A stretch of 64,000 nt of DNA, from assembly GCA_018296165.2 (NCBI GenBank), contig JACKQL020000156.1, positions 1 through 64,000 of the forward strand. The letters run 5' to 3'. The DNA comes from Termitomyces sp. T153 (lineage: Eukaryota; Basidiomycota; Agaricomycetes; Agaricales; Lyophyllaceae). A program made the position numbers and the translations under genes. The notes below the pieces were generated by a model. It was not told where the DNA came from. It did no database searches and saw only the letters and a program-made list of their open reading frames with translations. Numbering within the stretch: the first letter of the stretch is position 1; each line of letters starts with the position of its first letter. Shown here piece by piece: positions 47,103-64,000 of this stretch.

Positions 47103-47236
47103 ATTCTCGAGCACGATGATTTTCATTCCTGACTATATCGTGCATGGTACGTTTTAAATCGATGCCTGGCAGAGCCGGAATGCTGGAATTATATATCATT
47201 ACCAGCTATGCACGATTCCTCCCTTCCTACTCAAAT

Positions 47237-48302
47237 TTACCCTGACGCTCTCTCACGTTGGGTTGCCTCCCATTCATCATCATCCAAATACTTTCTGATA
47301 GCTCGCTCCTCCAAGTTCGTTGGTCGCGGGCCGACATCATCCCCATATTCCTTGATCTTGTCCCAATCCTCCTGTTCTTCTATCTCCTCAACAGGATCAT
47401 CCGCAAGTGCGACATAAGCCTTTGCCACATACCAATCAGCTTCCTTCATTAATGTCTGCAGCCGCTTCTCTGCCCGTTCCTTCCTCCATTTTACCTCTCG
47501 GGCTGCCACCTCCTCTGGGGGTTCTTTCCTGACAGGAAGTCCAGCCTTCCGTGCCGAGGGAGGAAGAATCAGGTACCGTCGTGTATGAAGAAGATGTGGC
47601 GTAGTCCTAAGGGTACTCGAGGGAAGGTTGTTCAGGCGGCAGACCTCGCGGCCCTATATGTACATGAGTGTGGAAACGATAACTCAATGAGAGACTACCT
47701 ACATCAAGTCCGAAGCGAAGGACGATTCCTTGGAGTGTGTCGGATCGCAATATATAATACTTAAGGGGAGAGGGGAAGGACTCCGAGATGTCTGACCCCA
47801 TACCTTCTTCAGTTTTGGATTCTGTTGGACGTTCTTCTTGACGCAAGCCTTGAGCACCATTTTGAGGGGCGTTTTGTGTGGACGTCAAAGTATCTGTATC
47901 CAAGAACAATGCTGTATCCCGGTCTTTCTCGTCTTCATTGGCTGAATTGTCATCACCAAGCACGAAGGTATCTTCGTCCCTGACTGCTCCATCAAGATTG
48001 AGGCAAGCTCCTGGTCCCAACGGTGGATTTGAAGTATTGGTCCGCATGACATCAACGCCTCCAAGACATACCAGACAGGGGTTGTACCTTTGAAGTCTAG
48101 GATTCGTGGTTATGCATCTACTGCAAATGAGGCGTTGACAACACGGAGTAGTGAAGACGCTTGGGGAGGATGCAGATGTACTGGAACCTGAAGATTTCTT
48201 AAGAGGTGGCAAAGAAGAGGAGCACGTGAAACAGAGGAGAGTATTCATGTCTGTATCAGCTTTGGAAACATATGGTGAAGAGAAGGACGGTGGGTTCGAC
48301 AT
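47237..48302 (-). CDS. RING-like zinc / LysM domain protein, hypothetical
   Basis: Predicted 338 aa from two exons (48302-47703, 47653-47237; 49-nt intron). The N-terminus has eight cysteines in a zinc-binding layout: C24-x2-C27, C54-C55, C60-x2-C63, C76-x2-C79. A low-complexity acidic/Ser linker follows. A LysM-like domain spans about 182-231 (YYILRSDTLQGIVLRFGLD | GREVCRLNNLP ... RRYLILP), with the intron in its middle. The end is charged and helical (REVKWRKERAEKRLQTLMKEA) and acidic. No signal peptide, so this LysM is probably intracellular, as in animal LYSMD-type proteins, not a chitin-binding effector. Exact role unknown. Its start is 87 bp from the ATG17 start, head to head. Confidence 0.82.
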
Positions 48303-48389
48303 TATGGTATTATGGAAATATAGGTACCGTAGAGACTGATGACATGCGCGTGAGACTGACAAACACGGCACCGAGAGACGCCCTCGTCC
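48303..48389. promoter_or_regulatory. 87-bp bidirectional promoter, LysM gene / ATG17
   Basis: Only 87 bases separate the two opposed ATGs, so both transcripts must start within or overlap this interval. No clear TATA box. Confidence 0.6.
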
Positions 48390-50355
48390 ATGTCATCATC
48401 ACTGGACCACTCCCATCTTGTTTCTCTTGTTCTTCAGTCTAAGCAGGCACTTCAAAACGGCGAACAGCTCTGTTCGCGCGCCCATGTAGTCTCAAATGCA
48501 TCTGCCAATATCTCTGTTAATGTTGTCGCCCTTGATGCCAAAGTGCGATGGGTTACAGAGGCTGTAGGCGAACAGTTGAAGGTATCTCTCAACGAAAACC
48601 TCCATTCAGTGATGTATTTATCACCAGTCTCCTAGTTGGTTGCGAGTGTAGCCAAGACCATTGAGGAGAAACGGGCAGTCATGGGGAAGAGGGTTCAGGT
48701 AGGCGTACCGACATTGAATGGACACACCTATTAGCACGTCCACTAAGTATGTCCATCACACTTAGGAATGGGACAAACAACGCGCAAAGCAATCTGACGC
48801 GCTGGATGAAGTCCTTGAATCGCTTGGCTCGCAATACGTGCCACCGGACTTCTATCGAACCACCTCTGCGGATTCATCTATCTTCGGAAGCCAGCACTCA
48901 GATGACGGACACGGACAACTGCAAGGAGGACAGAAACCACATGGTTCCACACTATCGACGGTCAGCCAGAGCCCTTCCTCTACACTCAAAGGTGGCTTGC
49001 GCAATGGCAAGCAGGTAGCCAAGGAGGACCGGAGGCCAGAAAGGGAGGCAGACAAGAAAATGTGGAAGACACTGCGAGACTTTGTGGATGATCAGGCGAT
49101 CGAAGATGTCCTAGATTTAATCGAGAACGACCGGTTGGGCCTTGATGTACGCCTTTGTGCCCCCTCTGCCTGTGGATATCCTCATTTTTCAACCACTTAG
49201 TATATCATGAGCAAGACGGATGAATATCCAGAGACTCTGGTCCATACTATTGAGATCATCCGAGAATCGTTGCCGGCACTACCTGACCAGCCACCTATAA
49301 AATACACTGAGGAATTACTGGCTGAACAAGATACGAGAATAACGACTATGGCCTCCCACCTAGAGAGTTTGGCATCACATTATGAGCAGATTTCTAATGC
49401 TCTACAAGAGAAAGAAGCCGGAGAGGAATTTAATGATGAAGATATAGACGGTGTGTGTTTGATACATACCAGAATTCTATCTCAACCAATTGAACACTTA
49501 GCTATGAATCGAGATACTAATGAACTACCTTCCATAATGGTCGAAATAGATGAGTGCGCCGATGCAATAGAGGAATGCCAGTAGGCTGTACTCCATGATT
49601 CTCTTATCTAGATTCTAACAGCTCTCGAAACAGTGATAAACTTGTAGCTGCGAAGGAGACATACCAGACACATCTTTCATTGTTAGCTCATACTTTAGAG
49701 GATCTTGACGAATTGGGCGAAATTATGCCTGAGATGCTACAAATCCAAGAAGATGTTGAGGTTGGTATCTTCACAAAGCGCCAGCTCCAAATACTCAACT
49801 TCTATATGCTGCATAGGCGAAGTGTGAAGAAGAGCTCAATGGGTTACAGAACCATCTCCTGACGATTGAGCACCTCCGCGACCGATTCATCTCCTACCAG
49901 ACTGCATTTAATAAACTCATTCTTGAGCTGGCACGGCGTAGACAATATCGAGAGGCAGTTGAAAATATCGTGCGGGGTATGATGTCACAACTTGTCGCTA
50001 TGACAGAAGGTGTGTCGATTTCTTCGTTCATTTTGGGTATATAAAGTATATCAATCATGTTCTACGTCTGTAGAGGAGATCCAAGTGCGCAGCCACTTCA
50101 ACTCGGAATATGGCGCTCATCTTCCCGAAGATATATGTCTTTGTGTTGGAAATACGCCAACACGGTGGGAAGTTGTACCAATGAGTGGCGATGTGTCGAC
50201 TGAGTTCCTGCCCATCATCGATGATGAGTTGATTACAAGGGTGTGTTGTGGAGTTTGAAGAATTTCGTTTTATTGTTAACACTGGACTCTAGGCGAAGGA
50301 TCAAATCTATGCAGAACTAGAAAAGGCGACTGGACTGGGTCCAGAAAGTTTGTGA
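48390..50355 (+). CDS. ATG17: Autophagy-related protein 17 (Atg17)
   Basis: Predicted 504-aa Atg17, the dimeric, crescent-shaped scaffold of the Atg1 kinase complex at the pre-autophagosomal site. Exons: 48390-48581, 48636-48698, 48766-49146, 49201-49450, 49502-49580, 49634-49760, 49817-50009, 50074-50240, 50293-50355. Recognised by LVSLVLQSKQALQNGEQLCSRA at the N-terminus, ALDAKVRWVTEAV, KKMWKTLRDFVDDQAIEDVL in the middle, ETLVHTIEIIRESLP, MNRDTNELPSIMVEI, and the C-terminal HFNSEYGAHLPEDICLCVG with PTRWEVVP. Almost all helical with a Ser-rich loop (around 130-160). Longer than yeast Atg17 (about 417 aa), which I believe is usual in basidiomycetes. The 3' site of intron 5 has an alternative 12 nt upstream. 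Convergent with the ABCC gene. Confidence 0.9.
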
Positions 50356-50574
50356 AGCTTCTCAACCTTTTAGCGGTGAAATAGGGCCTACTACGCAACC
50401 ATCTCGCTACTGTTGTAAAACCATGGGTTCTTGTCTACCGTTGTAATTTATTCATTTACCATGTAAACATCAACTACTAACTAATTCCACACACAAAGTC
50501 CGCATGAAACAGATCAGTGAAAAGAGTATCAACTGAAAGATGGGTTGCTCCGCGTAGATAATTTGTGTACGTCG

Positions 50575-56275
<5,701 letters not shown>

Positions 56276-56763
56276 CGAAGAAACGTCCTTCAAGATGTAT
56301 CGGCACAATCCCTGAACATGTCTCCAGGTAGATATATCCTGGGCCGGAAACAGGGGCCGAGAACATGTCATCATCTTTGCAAATGGCTTATTCAGCCCTC
56401 TCTTGTGCTCAAGACATTCATGATTTCTCCGACGTGTATCTGGATTATGGAGGATTATAACTAGAACTTTGAAAATGAGAGAAGGAACATTGATTGAACC
56501 CGTGTTGTATAGGCACTGCAGCTAGGACCGGTCATGTTGTGGACTTTCCAGGTCTATACTTGGCGCGTGTATACACTTGACAAGGCGGTTGAGGTGGCCA
56601 GAAAAGTTTATTTATTTATGTATATCATATTCCACAGCATAAGTTATGCAAGTTAGGAAATTTGGTGGATTTTGGGATTTTCGCTGGAATATTCCCACAT
56701 TTTCTTTCAATAGCATAGAATCTTCTTGTATTCTCAGAAATCTATACAATACATCTTACGGGG
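56276..56763. promoter_or_regulatory. upstream region of the ABCC gene
   Basis: About 490 bases without a gene, ending at the TA target site of the pogo-like element. It presumably holds the exporter's promoter. No specific site recognised. Confidence 0.45.
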
Positions 56764-56765
56764 TA

Positions 56766-57421
56766 CTATCCCACCCCCGTAGTTCGGAGTACCCCTTGAG
56801 TCGGACGAAACAAATATTTGTGGCAAATGGCCACGTTGAGCGTCCAAGAGTTGAGACCCAGACAACAGTATGAGTACTTACCTGTTTCCAACTCGATTCG
56901 AGTTCAGGAACAGTGTTGTAGTTGTCTTCCGTCGTGGGCGATGGTCGAGGTCAATGTCACGCCTGCCGATTCGACGGCAAGGCTGAGTCTGAAATTTCCT
57001 TCACGCGTCGGAGTCGCGCCTTCGTTAATTAGTGACTCACCTTCACCGCGGTTTGTCCCCATGGGGCGCCGCCGCATCCAGTGCTTGCGCGACTATGAGG
57101 AGCATATCCAGGCGGCTATACAGGGGGTCACTGAGGGGCAGTACAAGTCCTATGAAGAGGCAGCTCAAGACCTCAAGGTGAGTAACAAAATTTGTCTTAC
57201 TGGGATAAAAGAGCTTACCTTTCAAAACTCCAGGTGAACCACAAAGACCCTCAGTGACATGTCTAGGGACGGGGCTTCGATTATTGTATCCAATGTATTC
57301 TCCTTCCGCGCGTTCTACTCATAATATTCTCTGGGCGGAGTTTTAAAAGGGTGTTTGACTAAGTGTGACTAGATTGTGACGTCCGACTCAAGGGGTACTT
57401 CGAACTACGGGGTTGGGATAG
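56766..57421 (+). mobile_element. pogo/Tigger-like DNA transposon, internally deleted (656 bp)
   Basis: Terminal inverted repeats of about 45-50 bp, left CTATCCCACCCCCGTAG through CTTGAGTCGGACG, right the near-exact inverse. TA duplications at 56764-56765 and 57422-57423. The interior keeps only a transposase N-terminus. CpG-rich, so probably recent. A full-length copy elsewhere would be needed for mobility. Confidence 0.82.
57061..57240 (+). pseudogene. transposase N-terminal fragment with HTH (psq/CENP-B type)
   Basis: ATG at 57061: MGRRRIQCLRDYEEHIQAAI followed by EGQYKSYEEAAQDLKVS, the typical helix-turn-helix of pogo/Tigger-type transposases. A GTGAGT at the end of LKV and a TCCAG near 57234 suggest an intron, but the frame ends soon afterwards (NHKDPQ then stop). 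No DDE catalytic domain. Confidence 0.7.
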
Positions 57422-57423
57422 TA

Positions 57424-57990
57424 TTCCGCGGCTAAGTCCGAATTGAGGGTTGTGTACGCGCTTTTCTACCTTGTCTCCACTAGTTCCCATACCCACCTTC
57501 AAATATATCAGTCAAGGAACCTCATTACAAAGCATATCTCACAGTATGGGCCGGCCTTATGGCCATATCATCAAGAATCCATTCCAAATCCAGCACATAT
57601 ACAGGCACAAGAAGCACTGCTGGCACTGGAACCTGTTTCCAGTAGAAAAATGGAAAAAGAAACCTGTCATACTATTTCTTTGACAAGATTTTCCTTTGGA
57701 AAAAGGCTTCTTCCATTGTTTAAAGCCTTTTTCCATTGGAAATACACTATCCAGAAATGGTATAACAGGTTTCCTTCTCAGTTTTCCCTTAGGAAAAATT
57801 ATCGGCTAACTCCAGTACCATTCTCCATACTTTGCTTTCTTCATGACCATGTAGCCCTTGCTGGATGGCCAGTAGCCACAAATTGGGACAACACATTGCT
57901 TACATGTAATTTTTGGGTATGTAGTCATCATTGTCCATATTTGCTGCTGTTAGGAGTGCAAGAAACACATAGGCATCCTGTGCAAGGTTT
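57424..57990. other. non-coding stretch containing the foldback
   Basis: No host gene. A 185-codon plus frame at 57443-58000 crosses the palindrome and has no recognisable domain, so I do not call it. CpG falls off from about 57550. Confidence 0.45.
57612..57812. repeat. imperfect foldback palindrome of about 200 bp
   Basis: The centre GGAAAAAGGCTT (about 57698-57709) and AAGCCTTTTTCC (about 57722-57733) are perfect inverses with a 12-nt loop. Outside them, GAAACCTGTCATACTATTTC on the left pairs with GAAATGGTATAACAGGTTTC on the right, with mismatches. No flanking duplication found; it could be a foldback MITE. Confidence 0.6.
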
Positions 57991-57999
57991 ACATTGGTG

Positions 58000-59418
58000 A
58001 TTCAGGCATGGATATGCCTTGCAGTCTATTCAAGCAATGAAGGGTGATGGTATCAGGCACTGGCAGGTTTGATATGGCTGAGGTATTGGGCTGTGGCATT
58101 TCCAATGATTCAGGGCCAAGATCAGTGGCTGTATTAGGCTTGGCTATCTGCATCCTAAGAGTATAGAGAGGTGAACCCCCACAGATGCAGGGGCCAACAG
58201 GCTGGTATGGTGTAGAAGTCCTGTGGTCTTTGAGAGTGTGGAGAAAGGTGTATTGACAGTCAGTAAGTCATCAGCCTCCTCAATAACTGTGAGAGACCTG
58301 TGACCTGATCCTTCATCAAAGATCATGTTACAGGAAGTAACTATGTTTCTTGTGGCTCAGTCAAGGAGTTGGTAGCCACCAATGTCCAGGGCATAGCCCA
58401 CCATGGTGTACTTGACTGAGTGTGGATCAAGTTTTGACTTTATTAGTTCCTTGGCCACTTTAGCAAAAGCAATTGATCCAAAGGGGCACAGGTGAGCAAC
58501 ACTGATCCACTTCCTTGTCCATGCACACTCAGATATGCCATTATATTGCAATGAAGGAAGTCAGTTCCTGGTGTAGACCTGCATCATGGCTGCTTCAGCC
58601 CACATGTCCTTTGGAAGGTCACTCTCTGCCAGTAAGCATCTAACTCCCTCTATAACAGTATGGATCACCCTCTCAGATGTCATGCTTGCCATCATAGGGT
58701 CACAAAGTGTATTTCCCATAAATGCAGTCCTCACACACAACTCTTTAACTTTGATGTTTCCTTTTATGGTGAGGTTATCTAGTTGTTCCTTACTGCACTA
58801 CAAATAGTGTCCACTCCAGCATGCTCAAAGCAGTGATGCCATCCATCAAGGTCTACTGGAGCCTTAAGGGGCAAGGCTACCATAGCTGTTGGGGTTGTGA
58901 TTGCCTCCAAGATATCAAGCAAGTACATGCCATTTGTACTGTTGCCAACGAACACTTCTCTCCCATCAGGGTTGTGGAAAACCACCTTTCCTTTTGCAAA
59001 CACAATCAAGAACCCTGCAAGATCAAGCTTCCCAATGGAGAAGAGGTTGGCAGATAAGTCTGGGGTATGAAGAATGTTTTTAAAGAGTGGTTTGGCCTTT
59101 CCTTGGTTTGTTTTGATCACCCTTGGACACTGTGCCCTGACCCACAATGCAGAAAGTGGCGACCTTAGCTGCAGCAAGCCCCTTCCTTGGGATTTCATAT
59201 GGTGTATACTCTGTGAATATGTCTTGCCTCACAAAGCAATGTTCACTTGGACCCGAGGCCCCAAATCTTGGAATGGAAGTATGTCTGACTGCAAGGGCCA
59301 TTGTCAAATCCGAGGAGACCTCTGGGGCTGATTGAACTAGTGCGGCAAGAAAAGTAGAACTGGAAAAAGAAAAAGTAAAATAGGTGTTCTGGCAGTCATG
59401 CGAGCAGGTCAAATCCAA
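58000..59418 (-). pseudogene. copia pol fragment
   Basis: Minus-strand copia remnant. NILHTPDLSANLFSIGKLD and a GMYLLD segment (protease end/GAG-pre region), WHHCFEHAGVD (WHxRxGH region), then a jump to integrase C-terminal blocks (SDLPKDMWAEAAMMQVYTRN near 58610-58550; HLCPFGSIAFAKV and VKYTMVGYAL near 58480-58390; MIFDEGSGHRSL near 58326-58290). The integrase catalytic core and RT are missing. CpG-poor with stops; a truncated old copy. No LTR seen on either side. Confidence 0.8.
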
Positions 59419-59789
59419 AGAATTTACTAGGTAACGATCCCAAGACCATTTTCAATTGAAGGGTAGATTGATCATGACACTAGGAAAAAAAACCTTGGGA
59501 AAACCACGCAAATTACGACAATCATGAAACCAGTTGTAGCATGGGTCCCTACGGTCAATATTTCAGTTTTCAAATGTAAAAATGTCAAGCAGGGATATGG
59601 GCATTTGATATAAAGGTGAAATTTGGGTCTTTCATCCTCGTGCAAGGTCGAACCTTTTCAGTTTTCGATACTTATTCGTCAAGATAACTTCGATGCCAAT
59701 TAAAACAAGTTAGATGCCAAAAAATAAGTTAATATACATTATTCCTCAAGTAATGGGTATGGTCATGCACAGATTGAAGGGTATGCAGC
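59419..59789. other. AT-rich intergenic DNA
   Basis: About 370 bases between the copia fragment and the SANT-like gene's stop codon. No gene seen. Confidence 0.55.
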
Positions 59790-61522
59790 CTATTTGGCTT
59801 CGAAGAGACTCTTAAGATATTCTCCAGCCGCCTTCCTAATCCCTTCTTCAAGATTCGGATTTTCCAACAAAGACTGGATAGATTACCGAGCATGAGGGAA
59901 TACAGAAACGTTTGTGAGGATTACAGCATACTTACTAGTGCACGATTTGTTGTTTCATCTTGGGTGGCCTTCTGTTTTTTATGTTCATACTCTGCAGTTT
60001 CCCGTTCCAGCCTTAGCCGCTCTATCTGAAGGCGATGTGCACTCTCCTTCTCCTCGCGTTCCTCTCGGCGCCTCATATACTCCAACTTCATTTTTCCTGT
60101 CTGCGTCTGTACTTGTAGATACTGCATGTAAGCGGAGAGCATTCCTTGGGGGATCGTAAAATTCATGACCACTGGGTCTGAGCTGGACGGTGCGGTGGAG
60201 GAAGGAGTGGGAGGTACAGGGTTTGTGTTGCCATTTAGTTGTCCAGATCCAGTGGGACCTACTATTGGAGATGTAGATGAATGTTGGATAACGGGCTCCC
60301 GTAGCGTCGTTTGGGGGTTGATATAGTTTATTGGATTTTGGATATTTGGATGGGGTCGTTCGTGTGGCACGGAGTTGTTTATTCCATTGGGCATCATTGT
60401 CGTATCAGGAAAATTGATCTGCGAGGGATCTTCGTCCAAGTCGAGGTCGTCAGTCCCATTTTGACCCTGACCGACGGTGCTAGCAGTTCGAGGTTGAACA
60501 GGGCGGGTAGTCGCGGGGTCGCCATGCCATCTACAAAAACAATAATTATTCCCCCACACCACGAAAAGCCTTATTGTGATATCACCTGCGATAGAACAAT
60601 TCATACCAACCTAATCGATGCCAATGGTCGATCGTCCGGGCAGTGACGTTTCCGACATCGCAACCAGCTTTCCGAGCGCTTTGCAACCGTCTTTCGTATT
60701 CCCTTAAACGATCGGCCTCATTGTAGGAGCTCAGATTCGCGGCATGGATGTGATACATTTCGTAGGCATAGATCTGCTTGAATAAGTTGAAGTTACGTTC
60801 ATAGCATCCTTTAAGCGCCTGATATGTTTTTTTGCTGCCGAATACCTCGATTGCACACTTTTCCAAGAATATCAAGATTAACGCCGATGATGAAGTGGGA
60901 AAATCCGCTTACTTCCCGTAGGCACGAGTTTTTAGTTGCACGGAGTGCGTTCCAGTGCTCGTCCTGACCAGGTCCCATAAGCCAGTGGAATAGCTTCGAC
61001 TTTTCCTCGTCGGTCCAGTGCTTGGCACCCTGGCCAGAGCCATCGATATCGAAAGCATCGCCGTCTTCAGCATCGCGTCGGCGTTTGAGGACCTGTGGAT
61101 TCATTGAAGTATCAACTTGCTTGCGCTTCATGCCAGGTGAGGGATGGCCAGTTGTCACCGTGAAAAGAGGAGAATGTGAAGGGGGTGCGCCTGGATGGGA
61201 CTGTGGCGGACCATTCTGGGCAAGGCCTTGATAGATAATTGAGGAATGAGGCAGCAATAGTTGGAAAGTACAAGACCTGGTATATGGGAGCCGAGGGCTT
61301 GACCTAAGCTCTGATGTGTTTGGAAGGGAGTCTAAGAGACGAGCTGGTCAGGGTTGTGTTGTTTCGACTTGAAAGCTTGGTTTACCGAGCCATTGCTGTC
61401 GAGGTTGGTGTCCCTGCGCTCTTGGGGAGGCATACGACCGTATTGCATATTCTGTTCACTGCAACATAGCTGAAGGCATTGTTGGCGGGGATGAACCGAG
61501 GCTGTACGAACTTTGCATCCAT
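59790..61522 (-). CDS. SANT/Myb-like and coiled-coil protein, conserved hypothetical
   Basis: Predicted 467 aa. Exons on minus: 61522-61512, 61458-61386, 61331-61277, 61226-60913, 60857-60586, 60530-59936, 59873-59790; all frames join. A Gln/Pro/Ser-rich start leads to a basic stretch (LKRRRDAEDGD) and a SANT/trihelix-like segment (KHWTDEEKSKLFHWLMGPGQ, CAIEVFGSKKTYQALKGCYE), then YEMYHIHAANLSSYNEADRL and ARTIDHWHRLGWYELFYRRWH. The C-terminal half is low-complexity Pro/Ser/Asn followed by a strongly charged coiled coil (MRRREEREEKESAHRLQIERL). I recall very similar proteins as common unnamed genes in Agaricomycetes; the layout suggests a nuclear DNA-binding regulator. The first exon is 11 nt. 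112 bp separate its start from the stop of the MYST gene, same strand. Confidence 0.85.
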
Positions 61523-61634
61523 CTTCAACTGAACTGAATGGATCGGACTGCAGCTAGTTCACAGTGGCTCGTTTAATCCCACGCTATTTGCCATCCATCC
61601 TCTTGCCAAATATTAGGTACATTAAAGGTATCAC

Positions 61635-64000
<2,366 letters not shown>

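Noticed and set aside
57443..58000. 185-codon plus-strand ORF
   Set aside because: It crosses a palindrome and the edge of an antisense copia fragment; no domain and no start context.

Overview
The window looks like nuclear DNA of a filamentous basidiomycete, most likely an Agaricomycete. Genes carry many 48-70 nt introns. There is a fungal-type Ras with a CC...CAAX tail, Atg17, a Yor1-like ABCC transporter, a Sas3-type MYST acetyltransferase, and a SANT-like/coiled-coil protein of a type I recall mainly from mushroom-forming fungi. The species cannot be named from the sequence.

The DNA splits sharply into two kinds. Gene islands (about 6.9-10.35, 42.8-57.4 and 59.4-64 kb) have ordinary CpG content. 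Transposon deserts (1-6.8, 11.1-42.7 and 57.5-59.4 kb) are almost free of CpG, and their coding remnants carry CGA-to-TGA stops and Asp-to-Asn or Gly-to-Arg changes at CpG sites, including catalytic residues. This is the pattern expected from decay of methylated CpG.

Layout. 1-4.2 kb: Ty1/copia element. 4.2-6.9 kb: anonymous decayed DNA with a tRNA-like SINE candidate. 6.9-11.1 kb: a convergent gene pair, CIA30/NDUFAF1 (+) and ras (-), with one copy of the same hAT-type MITE (8-bp TSD) upstream of each. 11.1-42.7 kb: a nested retrotransposon cluster. Chromovirus A (13402-22283, TSD AGGCA) holds three solo LTRs. A Tc1/mariner relic lies at 23118-24642. Chromovirus C (25704-40492, minus strand, TSD ATTAT) holds chromovirus B, a fourth solo LTR and three solo LTRs of another family. 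A shorter, internally rearranged LTR element lies at 40545-42674.

42.8-56.8 kb is a compact gene block: Rieske/AIF-like reductase (-), DUF1115-like gene (+), RING-like/LysM gene (-), ATG17 (+), ABCC transporter (-). It is followed by a deleted pogo/Tigger-like DNA transposon, a foldback palindrome and a copia fragment. At the right end are the SANT-like gene (-) and a MYST histone acetyltransferase (-) whose 5' end lies beyond the window.

The genes are ordinary cell functions (complex I assembly, Ras signalling, redox, autophagy, export, chromatin) and do not form an operon or cluster. Points of most interest are the nested insertion history with readable TSDs, an apparent gene-conversion tract between two inverted solo LTRs, the MITE pair flanking CIA30-ras, and very short exons (7, 11, 12 and 14 nt) in four genes.
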